Source: Methylotenera mobilis 13 (GTDB taxonomy: Bacteria; Pseudomonadota; Gammaproteobacteria; Burkholderiales; Methylophilaceae). From it: 64,000 bases of DNA. The notes under the pieces were generated by a model that had not been told where the DNA came from, made no database searches, and saw only the letters and a list, made by a program, of their open reading frames with translations. Of this stretch, positions 29,039-37,458 are shown one piece after another; the stretch's first letter is position 1; each line of letters begins with the position of its first letter. The DNA is taken from assembly GCF_000384255.1 (NCBI RefSeq), contig NZ_KB913035.1, forward strand, positions 2,371,093 to 2,435,092, written 5' to 3'. The position numbers were made by a program, and so were the translations under genes.

Positions 29039-29066
29039 TAAAAAAAGTCGGCCAAGGCCGACTTTG
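29039..29066 (-). terminator. Rho-independent terminator after aroC
   Basis: Read on the minus strand, AAAGTCGGCC-TT-GGCCGACTTTTTT forms a long GC-rich stem followed by a T-run, about 35 bases after the aroC stop. Confidence 0.9.
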
Positions 29067-29101
29067 AAATTAATATTTATTTCCGAGTAATCACGAAAAA
29101 T

Positions 29102-30190
29102 TTAGATAATTTTAGGGGTATTACACAAGACATCTGCATTTTGCCCACGATTACGTAGCACATGGTCCATCAACACCATGGCCAACATTGCTTCCACAAT
29201 AGGGGTTGCTCGCACACCAACACATGGATCATGACGTCCAGTCGTTTGCATCGTCACAGCATTTCCGCTTTTATCAATTGAACGGCGCTCTTGTGGAATA
29301 CTAGAAGTTGGTTTTAGTGCCACATTCACGCGAACTTCTTGGCCAGTAGAAATGCCACCCAAAATACCACCCGCATGATTCGTCACAAACCCTTGCGGCG
29401 TCATTTCATCAGAATGCACACTACCTCGCTGCGCGATGCTAGAAAAGCCAGCACCAATCTCAACGCCTTTTACCGCATTAATACTCATCATGGCATATGC
29501 AATTTCAGCATCTAATCGATCGAAAATCGGCTCACCTAGACCTACAGGTACATTTTCTGCAACAACAGTAATCTTTGCGCCTACAGAATCACGCTCCGCA
29601 CGGATTTTATCTAAATAAGTTTCCAGTTCTGGCAAGATGGTTGTATTAGGCGAGAAAAACGGATTGCTATTCACCACATCCCAATTTTCAAATGGAATGT
29701 TAATTTCACCTAACTGGCTCATATATCCGCGCACGACTACACCAAAACGCTCTTTTAACCATTTTTTTGCAATTGCTCCAGCAGCGACACGCACTGCGGT
29801 TTCACGCGCGCTCGAGCGACCGCCACCTCGATAATCACGTACGCCATATTTTTGCGTATAAGTATAGTCTGCATGCCCTGGACGAAATGTATCCATGATT
29901 TTACTGTAGTCTTGGCTACGCTGATCTGTATTGCGAATCAGCAAACCAATCGGCGCACCAGTGGTTTTTCCCTCAAAGATACCAGACAGAATTTCAATAG
30001 AATCTGCTTCTTGGCGTTGCGTCACATGGCGTGAGGTACCTGGCTTGCGACGATCCAAATCGATTTGCAAATCTTCAGCACATAAAGCCAACCCTGGTGG
30101 GCAGCCATCTACGACCCCACCAATTGCTGCACCATGCGACTCACCGAATGATGTAAAGGTAAAAAGTTTGCCAAGTGTATTGCCAGACAT
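29102..30190 (-). CDS. aroC: Chorismate synthase
   Basis: Final step of the shikimate pathway, converting EPSP to chorismate with reduced FMN. The 362 residues carry the three family signatures: [18 protein letters not shown] near the start, RPGHADYTY...[16 protein letters not shown] in the middle and [16 protein letters not shown] near the C-terminus. The length is normal for the bacterial monofunctional enzyme. It is monocistronic with a strong terminator. A MITE-like sequence lies in its upstream region, between aroC and the amidotransferase gene. Confidence 0.98.
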   Translation of the reverse strand: MSGNTLGKLFTFTSFGESHGAAIGGVVDGCPPGLALCAEDLQIDLDRRKPGTSRHVTQRQEADSIEILSGIFEGKTTGAPIGLLIRNTDQRSQDYSKIMDTFRPGHADYTYTQKYGVRDYRGGGRSSARETAVRVAAGAIAKKWLKERFGVVVRGYMSQLGEINIPFENWDVVNSNPFFSPNTTILPELETYLDKIRAERDSVGAKITVVAENVPVGLGEPIFDRLDAEIAYAMMSINAVKGVEIGAGFSSIAQRGSVHSDEMTPQGFVTNHAGGILGGISTGQEVRVNVALKPTSSIPQERRSIDKSGNAVTMQTTGRHDPCVGVRATPIVEAMLAMVLMDHVLRNRGQNADVLCNTPKII

Positions 30191-30245
30191 GATACGACCT
30201 CAATTAAAGTTAGGTGATTTTAACATACCCAAGCAACATGTTAAG

Positions 30246-30383
30246 GACGCCTCTAAAAATTCAAATGCCGAAGCCAGGCAAGGCACGAGCAAAAAATTGC
30301 GACGCCGCATATGCCTGATAGGTAAAGAGTAATTTTTTGTGAGCAATGCCGCTTAGCAACGGAAGTTAGATTTTGGAGGTGTC
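30246..30383. repeat. MITE-like 138-bp element with terminal inverted repeats
   Basis: The ends GACGCCTCTAAAA and (reverse complement of the right end) GACACCTCCAAAA match at 11 of 13 positions. Inside, GAGCAAAAAATT near 30287 and AATTTTTTGTGAGC near 30331 form a second inverted repeat, so the element could fold into a long cruciform-like RNA or DNA. There is no reading frame of note. The right end stops one base before the stop codon of the amidotransferase gene. No target-site duplication is evident. The element type and any parent transposase are unknown, and no second copy was noticed in this window. Confidence 0.6.
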
Positions 30384-30384
30384 A

Positions 30385-31092
30385 TTAATTAGCCAAGCCT
30401 TTAATCCATTGTTGATACACCTGATTCGCCACTTTATTCAGAAAAAAGCAATGCAATGGTAAAGTTTGCTGAATGACATCAGGGCGCTGAACCGCTGGAC
30501 TATCCAAAGCAGACGCGATTTCATCTGCGCCAACAATACACCACTCGCTTACCATGTCTGCGGTCATTTCTATATGACATTGCAACGCTAGATGTTTACC
30601 AATGGCATAAGCTTGATTCTCACAAAATGGGCTCGCTAACAAATGCACAGCACCCGATGGCAAACTAAATGTTTCGCCATGCCAATGAAAAGCATTAAAA
30701 CTCTCTAACTCGCCAAACCAATTTTGAGCAGTATTATTTTGACTTACTTTAACTTCACCCCAACCAATCTCTTTGATTACGTTTTTGCTAACTTCAGCCC
30801 CCAAAGCTTTACTCATTAGCTGAGCACCTAAACAATGCCCCAATACAGGAACATCGGCATCCACAGCTTGCCTAATCAAATCAAGCACAGCTGCAATCCA
30901 AGGTAAATCATCATTGACACTCATTGGGCCACCCATCAGCACCATGCCACTATAAGCATCAATTGAAGTGGGGACAGCATCCCCTTCATCAATCTTAATT
31001 AAACACCAAGGTATCTCTTGCTCATCTAAGAATTCAGAGAAGTAACCTGGACCTTCACTGCTAAAGTGACGAAAAATAATCACTGGTTTCAT
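30385..31092 (-). CDS. Class I glutamine amidotransferase-like protein
   Basis: A 235-residue stand-alone GATase1 domain. The nucleophile elbow is LGHCLGAQL (Cys about 86) and the His-Glu pair is in LQCHIEMT, so the Cys-His-Glu triad is complete. [10 protein letters not shown] is the oxyanion strand. Such GMP-synthase-like proteins include gamma-glutamyl-peptide hydrolases and amidotransferases of unknown acceptor, so the substrate is open. The start overlaps the end of rluE by four bases (ATGA), indicating a two-gene operon. The C-terminal end lies directly beside the MITE-like element. Confidence 0.88.
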   Translation of the reverse strand: MKPVIIFRHFSSEGPGYFSEFLDEQEIPWCLIKIDEGDAVPTSIDAYSGMVLMGGPMSVNDDLPWIAAVLDLIRQAVDADVPVLGHCLGAQLMSKALGAEVSKNVIKEIGWGEVKVSQNNTAQNWFGELESFNAFHWHGETFSLPSGAVHLLASPFCENQAYAIGKHLALQCHIEMTADMVSEWCIVGADEIASALDSPAVQRPDVIQQTLPLHCFFLNKVANQVYQQWIKGLAN

Positions 31093-31643
31093 GCTTCTAG
31101 TACCTTATATTGTCCAATATCAATTCCATCTATTGTATAACGCCCTATTGCATATCGGACCAACCGCAGTGTTGGGAAACCAATTTTCGCAGTCATCCGC
31201 CTTACTTGACGATTTTTACCTTCTGAAATTTTAATTTGTAGCCAAGTCGTCGGTATCGCCTTACGTTCTCGAATAGGTGGATTGCGTAACCACAAACCTT
31301 CGGGCTCATCTATGACCGCCACCGTTGCTGGTAATGTCACAAAATCACCCAAATCAACCCCTCGCCTAAGCGGTTGCAAATCATCGTCGGATGGCGCACC
31401 CTCCACTTGTACCCAGTAAGTTTTAATTTCTTTATGTTTCGGATGACTTAAACGATGTTGCAATGCCCCATCATCGGTTAAAATAAGCAAACCTTCACTA
31501 TCAGTATCTAAACGCCCAGCTACATATACATCAGGGATTGGAATAAAGTCTTTTAACGTGGCGTGTTTATTATCAGGATTCGGCGAGTCATGCGGGCTAA
31601 ATTGGCACACGACGTTAAATGGTTTATTAAATAAAATTATCAT
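31089..31643 (-). CDS. rluE: 23S rRNA pseudouridine synthase, RluE-like
   Basis: Predicted to isomerise a uridine in 23S rRNA (U2457 in E. coli RluE). The 184-residue protein lacks an S4 domain and starts directly with [13 protein letters not shown]. The catalytic motif is [14 protein letters not shown] with the essential Asp. [10 protein letters not shown] and the T-L-R-L-V-R-x-x-I-G segment complete the RsuA/RluE fold. It is divergent from icd with only 15 bases between the start codons, and the two genes are neighbours in E. coli also. The promoters of both genes must reach into the opposite coding sequence. Confidence 0.94.
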   Translation of the reverse strand: MIILFNKPFNVVCQFSPHDSPNPDNKHATLKDFIPIPDVYVAGRLDTDSEGLLILTDDGALQHRLSHPKHKEIKTYWVQVEGAPSDDDLQPLRRGVDLGDFVTLPATVAVIDEPEGLWLRNPPIRERKAIPTTWLQIKISEGKNRQVRRMTAKIGFPTLRLVRYAIGRYTIDGIDIGQYKVLEA

Positions 31644-31658
31644 CTTAGGAAATTGTGA

Positions 31659-32915
31659 ATGACTTCGAAAATTATCAAACCTAGCACAGGCGAAAAAATA
31701 TCTGTTAACGCAGACAATACGCTAAACGTACCCAACAACCCCATTATCCCATTTATTGAGGGTGATGGCATAGGTGTAGATATCACCCCGCCTATGATTA
31801 AAGTTGTAGATGCCGCAGTAAATAAAGCTTATGCAGGCACTCGTAAAATTTCTTGGATGGAAGTCTTTGCCGGTGAAAAAGCTGTCAACGTATATGGCAA
31901 AGATAAAGAAGGTAAAGATACGTGGTTGCCTAGTGAAACGATGCAAGCTGTGCGTGACTATGTAGTATCGATTAAGGGTCCATTAACGACCCCAGTTGGT
32001 GGGGGCATTCGCTCACTCAATGTATCGCTACGCCAAGAACTTGACCTTTATGTATGCTTACGTCCAGTGCAATACTTCACAGGGGTACCTAGCCCAGTCA
32101 AACATCCTGAAAAAACCGACATGGTGATCTTCCGTGAGAACACAGAAGACATCTACGCGGGTATTGAGTGGGCAGCGGGCACAGATGAAGTAGAGAAGGT
32201 CATCAACTTTCTGAGCGATATGGGCATGCGAAAAAAAATTCGCTTCCCTGAGTCATCTGCCATTGGTATCAAGCCAGTATCAGTCGATGGTAGCCAACGC
32301 TTAGTGCGCAAAGCAATTCAATACGCGATTGATAACAACCGTAAATCAGTGACCATTGCCCATAAAGGCAATATTATGAAGTTTACAGAGGGAGGCTTCA
32401 GAGATTGGGGTTATGAAGTTGCGAAGCAAGAGTTTGGCGCAGTTGAAATTGATGGTGGTCCATGGTGCAAATTGCCGAACGGTATTGTCATCAAGGATTG
32501 CATTGCTGATGCATTCTTACAAGAAATTTTATTGCATCCACAAGACTATGATGTGGTTGCCACGCTTAACCTAAACGGCGACTACATGAGCGATGCCTTG
32601 GCAGCACAAGTAGGCGGTATTGGGATTGCACCAGGCGCTAATCTTAGTGATACGGTTGCAATGTTTGAGGCAACGCATGGTACTGCACCAAAAATTGCTG
32701 GAAAAAACATCGCCAACCCAAGCTCGTTGATACTTTCTGCTGAGATGATGCTTCGTCATTTAGGATGGACAGAAGCCGCAGACTTAGTGCTGAAAGGTGT
32801 TGCAAATGCAATTATCAGCAAACGTGTGACTAGTGACTTCTCAAGCCAAATGGATGGTGCCACACAAGTAGGCACCACTGAATTTGGTGACGAAATTATT
32901 GCAAATATGCAATAA
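31659..32915 (+). CDS. icd: Isocitrate dehydrogenase (Icd family; cofactor preference uncertain)
   Basis: Oxidative decarboxylation of isocitrate to 2-oxoglutarate. The 418 residues fit the homodimeric bacterial enzyme. Substrate residues are in [12 protein letters not shown], with Ser119 equivalent to the regulatory Ser113 of E. coli, together with [28 protein letters not shown] and [10 protein letters not shown]. In the cofactor pocket Lys345 (E. coli 344) is kept, but the other NADP determinants are replaced: Ile346 for Tyr345, Ala352 for Val351, Ser392 for Tyr391 and Ser396 for Arg395. Ile, Ala and Ser are the residues used in NAD-type enzymes, so annotation as strictly NADP-dependent would be unsafe. 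AGGAAA precedes the ATG, and a bidirectional terminator follows. Confidence 0.95.
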   Translation: MTSKIIKPSTGEKISVNADNTLNVPNNPIIPFIEGDGIGVDITPPMIKVVDAAVNKAYAGTRKISWMEVFAGEKAVNVYGKDKEGKDTWLPSETMQAVRDYVVSIKGPLTTPVGGGIRSLNVSLRQELDLYVCLRPVQYFTGVPSPVKHPEKTDMVIFRENTEDIYAGIEWAAGTDEVEKVINFLSDMGMRKKIRFPESSAIGIKPVSVDGSQRLVRKAIQYAIDNNRKSVTIAHKGNIMKFTEGGFRDWGYEVAKQEFGAVEIDGGPWCKLPNGIVIKDCIADAFLQEILLHPQDYDVVATLNLNGDYMSDALAAQVGGIGIAPGANLSDTVAMFEATHGTAPKIAGKNIANPSSLILSAEMMLRHLGWTEAADLVLKGVANAIISKRVTSDFSSQMDGATQVGTTEFGDEIIANMQ

Positions 32916-32934
32916 CTGATTTTAAATCTGAAAA

Positions 32935-32976
32935 TAAAAAAGGCTCTATATGTGTTAACGCATATAGAGCCTTTTG
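32935..32976. terminator. Bidirectional terminator between icd and the cold-shock gene
   Basis: AAAAGGCTCTATATG pairs with CATATAGAGCCTTTT, an approximately 15-bp perfect stem with an eight-base loop. On the plus strand it ends in T4. On the minus strand it is followed by TTTTTTATTTT, so it probably serves the cold-shock gene even better than icd. Confidence 0.9.
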
Positions 32977-33025
32977 AGCATTGGGGACCAGATGTAGGCT
33001 AACCCAAATTTAGTTTGGATAAAAC

Positions 33026-33229
33026 TTAAGCTTTCTGAATATTTGAAGCTTGTTTACCTTTTGGGCCTTCAGTTAAATCAAAACTTACACGTTGGCCTTC
33101 TTTTAGGCTTTTATAACCTGATTCTACAATCGCTGAGAAGTGTGCGAATAAATCATCACCACCATCATCAGGTGTAATAAAACCAAAACCTTTAGAATCA
33201 TTAAACCATTTTACGGTACCTGTTGCCAT
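33026..33229 (-). CDS. Cold-shock protein, CspA family
   Basis: A 67-residue single cold-shock domain that binds single-stranded RNA and [21 protein letters not shown] contains RNP1 (KGFGFI), DLFAHF is RNP2, and [11 protein letters not shown] closes the barrel. I start at the ATG at 33229, which is preceded by AAGGA at eight bases. An in-frame ATG three codons upstream lacks such a site. The gene has a consensus promoter and a leader of about 113 bases with a GC-rich palindrome, typical of genes controlled post-transcriptionally. Whether it is cold-induced or constitutive cannot be told. Confidence 0.96.
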   Translation of the reverse strand: MATGTVKWFNDSKGFGFITPDDGGDDLFAHFSAIVESGYKSLKEGQRVSFDLTEGPKGKQASNIQKA

Positions 33230-33256
33230 TTCATACATCCTTACATATTACAAAGG

Positions 33257-33266
33257 GGGGCGCCCC
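33257..33266 (-). promoter_or_regulatory. GC-rich palindrome in the csp leader
   Basis: GGGGCGCCCC, within G6CGC4, stands out in an AT-rich leader about 28 bases before the csp start codon. It could be a temperature-sensitive or pausing element of the mRNA. Confidence 0.4.
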
Positions 33267-33349
33267 AAAAAGTTTGCCTCAAGAACAGAAGTCGCAGTAA
33301 CTAAATTAAAGCAAGCTGCAAAAAACTCGAATTCAAACACCTAAGCATA

Positions 33350-33378
33350 TTTATATGTTGCTTTTTCTGACATGTCAA
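33350..33378 (-). promoter_or_regulatory. Sigma-70 promoter of the cold-shock gene
   Basis: On the minus strand, TTGACA (33373-33378) and TATAAA (33350-33355) are separated by exactly 17 bases. The start site is expected near 33343. Confidence 0.82.
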
Positions 33379-33575
33379 GTAGTTTTTAACATACCCCTAT
33401 ACGGATGACTGTCTGAATACGTTAGACTCATCGTTTTAATTAAAAGATTTATAAAACGAGTGAATTTTCATGATAAAAGACGTAAAGTCTTTACAAAAAA
33501 AAACGTAAAGTGCATTATTGGTCTGAATTAATTAACAGAAATTGCTAGTAAGCTCATTTAACCACGACAATCAAT

Positions 33576-35300
33576 ATGGCAACTGCAACCTCACAAACAA
33601 AACTAAGTGGTCTAGCAAGAACATTAATTCAAGAAAAACTGCTTTCTGAGGATGAAGCGAGGGCGGTAGAAACTCAAGCCTCCATCGCAAATGCTTCATT
33701 TATTTCGCAACTTATTCAAAGTAAAAAACTGAGTGCCTTAAGTATTGCTGAGACCTCAGCTAAAGCGTTTGGATTTCCTTACTTTAACCTTGATTCATTT
33801 AATCCAGACTATCTGCCTGCAAAACAAATTGATAGCAAACTGGCAATTAGTAATCGTGTTATAGGTCTACAAGCACGCAATAACGTACTTTATGTAGCTA
33901 TCTCAGATCCCACCAACATCCTCGCATTAGATAGTGTTCAATTCCAAATGGGCATGAACATTTCACCAATTGTAGTAGAAGACGACAAACTCGGCCGCTG
34001 GATAGATAAAGTCATTCAATCAAAAGATACTAGCCTGAAGTCGCTTGATGTTGGACACGACGATGATTTCGGCTTTAATGACGACAATGCGCATGTAGTT
34101 GAAGACGAACAGGTAGAAAGTGAAGTTGATGATGCACCTGTCGTACGCTTTCTTAATAAAATGTTGTTAGATGCGATTAACATGGGCGCATCTGATCTAC
34201 ATTTTGAACCGTATGAAAAATTTTACCGCGTGCGTTATCGGGTTGATGGCGCACTTCGCGAAATTAGCCAACCTCCTCTTGCCATTAAGGAAAAGTTGGC
34301 ATCTCGTATCAAAGTAATTTCAAGCATGGATATCTCTGAAAAACGTATCCCGCAAGATGGCCGCATGAAGCTAGTCTTATCAAAAACACGCACCATTGAT
34401 TTCCGTGTTAGCACCTTACCCTTAATTCATGGGGAAAAAATTGTGATGCGGATTCTAGACCCGGCTAGCGCATCACTCGGTATTGAGGCGTTAGGCTATG
34501 AACCCATTCAAAAAGAGCGTCTGCTTAATGCGGTCAGTAGGCCTTATGGTTTAGTACTGGTGACTGGCCCAACGGGGTCGGGTAAAACAGTTTCACTCTA
34601 TACGTGTTTAAATATCTTAAACAAACCAGATGTCAACATTTCAACTGCGGAGGATCCATGTGAGATTCCACTTGCAGGCATCAACCAGGTGAACGTGAAT
34701 GACAAGCAAGGACTGACATTTGCGGCTGCATTAAAGTCTTTCCTGAGGCAAGATCCTGACATCATCATGATTGGTGAAATTCGTGACCTAGAAACAGCAG
34801 ATATGGCAATTAAGGCTGCATCTACTGGACATATGGTACTTTCTACGCTACATACGAACGATGCACCATCTACATTAACTCGTTTGTTGAATATGGGCGT
34901 TGCACCATTTAATATCGCATCAGCAGTTTCTCTTATTACCGCACAACGCTTGGCTAGACGCTTGTGCAAGAATTGTAAAACACCTATCAACATCCCTAAA
35001 GAAGCACTATTGAGCGTTGGTTTTATTGAAGAGGACTTTAATGAACCTTGGCAGCTTTATGGGCACAATCCAGATGGCTGTGAACTCTGCAATGGTGGTT
35101 ATAAAGGCCGTGTAGGGATTTATCAAGTCATGCCCGTGACAGACGCTATTAGCCGAATTATCATGAAAAATGGTACAGCTCACGATATTGCTGACCAAGC
35201 AAGACTGGATGGGGTGAATGATTTGCGCCGTTCCGGCATACTGAAGGTAATACAAGGCTTAACTTCAATAGAAGAAGTCGAGGCATGTACTAATGAATAA
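33576..35300 (+). CDS. pilB: Type IV pilus assembly ATPase PilB
   Basis: Hexameric extension motor that powers pilin polymerisation at the inner membrane. The 574 residues have an N-terminal MshEN-like domain (about 1-150), an acidic linker rich in Asp/Glu (about 155-185) and the ATPase core. DLHFEPYE marks the N2 domain, Walker A is TGPTGSGKT, the Asp box is DPDIIMIGEIRD, the His box is TGHMVLSTLHTND, and two Cys pairs (LCKNCK and CELCNGG) bind zinc. pilC follows 47 bases downstream. The first residues MATATSQTKLSGLARTLI are typical of betaproteobacterial PilB. Confidence 0.95.
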   Translation: MATATSQTKLSGLARTLIQEKLLSEDEARAVETQASIANASFISQLIQSKKLSALSIAETSAKAFGFPYFNLDSFNPDYLPAKQIDSKLAISNRVIGLQARNNVLYVAISDPTNILALDSVQFQMGMNISPIVVEDDKLGRWIDKVIQSKDTSLKSLDVGHDDDFGFNDDNAHVVEDEQVESEVDDAPVVRFLNKMLLDAINMGASDLHFEPYEKFYRVRYRVDGALREISQPPLAIKEKLASRIKVISSMDISEKRIPQDGRMKLVLSKTRTIDFRVSTLPLIHGEKIVMRILDPASASLGIEALGYEPIQKERLLNAVSRPYGLVLVTGPTGSGKTVSLYTCLNILNKPDVNISTAEDPCEIPLAGINQVNVNDKQGLTFAAALKSFLRQDPDIIMIGEIRDLETADMAIKAASTGHMVLSTLHTNDAPSTLTRLLNMGVAPFNIASAVSLITAQRLARRLCKNCKTPINIPKEALLSVGFIEEDFNEPWQLYGHNPDGCELCNGGYKGRVGIYQVMPVTDAISRIIMKNGTAHDIADQARLDGVNDLRRSGILKVIQGLTSIEEVEACTNE

Positions 35301-35347
35301 CACTTTGAAATACACTCATACAACAGCAAGATACTCAGGGAATAATT

Positions 35348-36568
35348 ATGGCAGCTAATCCTAAGGCCACAAAAGAAGTTATTTATTCTTGGGTAGGTAA
35401 AGATAAAAAAGGCAAAATCATTAAAGGTGAAATGAAAGCCTCTGGAGAGTCTTTCGTGAGTGCCACGCTACGCCGACAAGGGGTTACTGTCACTAAGATT
35501 AAGAAACAAAGTGGATTTAGTAGTGCAGGCAAAGTGTCTGATAAAGATGTAACGTTATTCACACGCCAACTTGCTACCATGATGAAATCAGGCGTTCCCT
35601 TATTGCAGACTTTTGATATTGTAGGCAAAGGCCATAGTAACCCTGCTGTATCTAAACTGTTAAGTGATATTAAATCTGATGTAGAAACGGGTAGCAGCCT
35701 GAGTGCGGCATTCCGGAAGTATCCATTGTACTTTGATGCACTTTTTTGCAATTTAATTAGTGCGGGTGAGCAAGCTGGTATTTTAGATACGCTACTTGAC
35801 AGGCTTGCTACCTATAAAGAAAAAATTCTTGCCATTAAATCAAAGATTAAATCAGCGCTTTTCTACCCTGTCTCCATTCTTGTTGTTGCGTTTATCATTA
35901 CTGCTGTGATTATGATTTTTGTGATTCCGGCATTTAAAGAGTTATTTACTAGTTTTGGTGCTGATCTTCCAACGCCAACTATCGTAGTGATGGCAATGTC
36001 CGATATCTTTGTAGAGTGGTGGTGGGCAATTTTTGGCTCGATTGGGTTTGGAGTGTGGTTCTTTTTCTACACATGGAAGCGCTCTGTTTCTTTTCAGGCT
36101 ACTATGGATAGATTATTGCTAAAAATACCAGTGTTCGGTGATTTAGTTCGTAAAGCAACAATTGCTAGATTTGCACGTACAATGGCGACCATGTTTGCTG
36201 CTGGCGTACCATTAGTCGAAGCATTGGATTCGGTAGCAGGAGCATCTGGCAATCGAGTCTATTACGATGCGACAAAAAGAATTCAAAGCGAAATCAGCAC
36301 AGGAACAAGCTTAACGGTTGCAATGCAAAACACTGATGTCTTCCCTAATATGGTGCTACAAATGACTGCGATTGGTGAAGAGTCAGGAGCGTTGGACTCT
36401 ATGTTGAGTAAAGTTGCTGACTTCTATGAAGGTGAAGTGGACGATGCCGTAGAAGCGCTATCGAGCTTGATGGAACCTATTATTATGGTCGTACTAGGCG
36501 TATTAATCGGCGGTTTGGTTATTGCAATGTACTTACCAATATTCAAACTTGGCCAGATTGTGGGCTAG
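35348..36568 (+). CDS. pilC: Type IV pilus inner-membrane platform protein PilC
   Basis: Polytopic platform protein that couples the PilB motor to pilin. The 406 residues contain two T2SF domains (about 70-195 and 272-395), each beginning with FTRQLATMMKSGVPLLQ or FARTMATMFAAGVPLVE. Three membrane segments are visible: about 172-194, 217-236 and near the C-terminus (IIMVVLGVLIGGLVIAMYLPIF). GEQAGILD and GEESGALD are the conserved cytoplasmic turns. It shares a transcript with pilB. The prepilin peptidase gene pilD, which often follows, is not here: an inverted repeat and the convergent dsbC come next. Confidence 0.96.
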   Translation: MAANPKATKEVIYSWVGKDKKGKIIKGEMKASGESFVSATLRRQGVTVTKIKKQSGFSSAGKVSDKDVTLFTRQLATMMKSGVPLLQTFDIVGKGHSNPAVSKLLSDIKSDVETGSSLSAAFRKYPLYFDALFCNLISAGEQAGILDTLLDRLATYKEKILAIKSKIKSALFYPVSILVVAFIITAVIMIFVIPAFKELFTSFGADLPTPTIVVMAMSDIFVEWWWAIFGSIGFGVWFFFYTWKRSVSFQATMDRLLLKIPVFGDLVRKATIARFARTMATMFAAGVPLVEALDSVAGASGNRVYYDATKRIQSEISTGTSLTVAMQNTDVFPNMVLQMTAIGEESGALDSMLSKVADFYEGEVDDAVEALSSLMEPIIMVVLGVLIGGLVIAMYLPIFKLGQIVG

Positions 36569-36614
36569 CTATTAGAGCAAATCATTCTTAACTCTTAAGT
36601 AACAAGTTTAATTT

Positions 36615-36651
36615 AGGTATTAAAAGAGATAACTAATATCTTTTAATACCT
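36615..36651. terminator. Bidirectional terminator between pilC and dsbC
   Basis: AGGTATTAAAAGA (36615-36627) and TCTTTTAATACCT (36639-36651) are perfect 13-base inverted repeats between convergent genes. Confidence 0.75.
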
Positions 36652-36665
36652 GATAAGATTCAATA

Positions 36666-37382
36666 CTATTTTTTTGCAGCTGACAACATACGCTCAATTT
36701 CTTTATGTGGTTGCGCACCTAGCATGCGCTTACCATCAGAAAATATTAAGGTCGGCGTACTAGTAACACCAATTTTTCTAGCAAGTTCTCCTACTTTCTC
36801 TAGCGGCACATCACAACTGCCAGCACTGCTTGGTAGTTGATCTCTTAATATCCAATCTTCCCAAGCTTTTACACGGTCTTTAGCGCACCAAATTAATTTT
36901 GATTTATTTGCAGCATCAGGATGCAACTGTTCGATTGGGTACAGAAATGTATAAATGGTAACGTCAGTAATATTGCTAAGCTCATTACGCTCTAACCTTT
37001 TGCAGTACGGGCAATCAACATCAGAGAAAACAACCAACTTACGACTACCATTACCCTTTACAACCTTGATTGCCTGATTCAACGGTAGGGTAGAGAAATC
37101 AATTTTAGTCAACTCTTCCAACCGCTCACCAGTGATATCTTTTTTAGTTTTTGGATCAACCAAACGCCCTTCTGCAATCAAAAATGACAATTTTTCATCT
37201 GTATAGATAATCTGCCCACCCATAAATACTTCATAAAGCCCAGCATAAGGCGTCTTTGTCACTTTCTCCACTTTAAACTTAGGGTAAGCAGCCTCAACCG
37301 CTTTTTTCACACTGGCTTCGTCCGCCACAGCAAACGTTGCAAAAGCGCTTAGCAATGCAATACTGACGATCTTTTTTAACAT
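36666..37382 (-). CDS. dsbC: Thiol:disulfide isomerase DsbC
   Basis: Periplasmic disulfide isomerase. The 238-residue precursor has a Sec signal peptide (MLKKIVSIALLSAFATFAVA, cleaved before DEAS), an N-terminal dimerisation domain (about 20-80) and a thioredoxin-like domain with active site CPYC in VFSDVDCPYCKRLE and the cis-proline loop TSTPTLIF. A second Cys pair (IWCAKD ... GSCDVP) fits the structural disulfide. The gene lies 76 bases downstream of the ubiquinone hydroxylase genes on the same strand. It may help assemble envelope proteins with disulfides such as LptD, also encoded in this window. Confidence 0.95.
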   Translation of the reverse strand: MLKKIVSIALLSAFATFAVADEASVKKAVEAAYPKFKVEKVTKTPYAGLYEVFMGGQIIYTDEKLSFLIAEGRLVDPKTKKDITGERLEELTKIDFSTLPLNQAIKVVKGNGSRKLVVFSDVDCPYCKRLERNELSNITDVTIYTFLYPIEQLHPDAANKSKLIWCAKDRVKAWEDWILRDQLPSSAGSCDVPLEKVGELARKIGVTSTPTLIFSDGKRMLGAQPHKEIERMLSAAKK

Positions 37383-37458
37383 CTAATTTCCTTTAAGTAA
37401 TAGTAGGGTAACGCTTCAAACAAATATAAAGAAACAGCTAAGCTAAGTAGATAGCTCA

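Larger units (their letters stand above)
33239..33575. other. 337-base divergent intergenic region between csp and pilB
   Basis: Contains the leader and promoter of the cold-shock gene on the minus strand (33257-33378) and, nearer to pilB, an AT-rich segment (33440-33570). The pilB promoter could not be pinned down by eye: there is no sigma-54 pattern like that of pilA, so pilBC and pilA are probably controlled differently. Confidence 0.6.

Noticed and set aside
29023-29055. MFS transporter start at 29055
   Set aside because: It would lie inside the aroC terminator hairpin, and the family begins near 29022.
30191-30384. A small RNA gene between aroC and the amidotransferase gene
   Set aside because: The structure is better explained by terminal inverted repeats of a MITE-like element, and no promoter-terminator pair was recognised.
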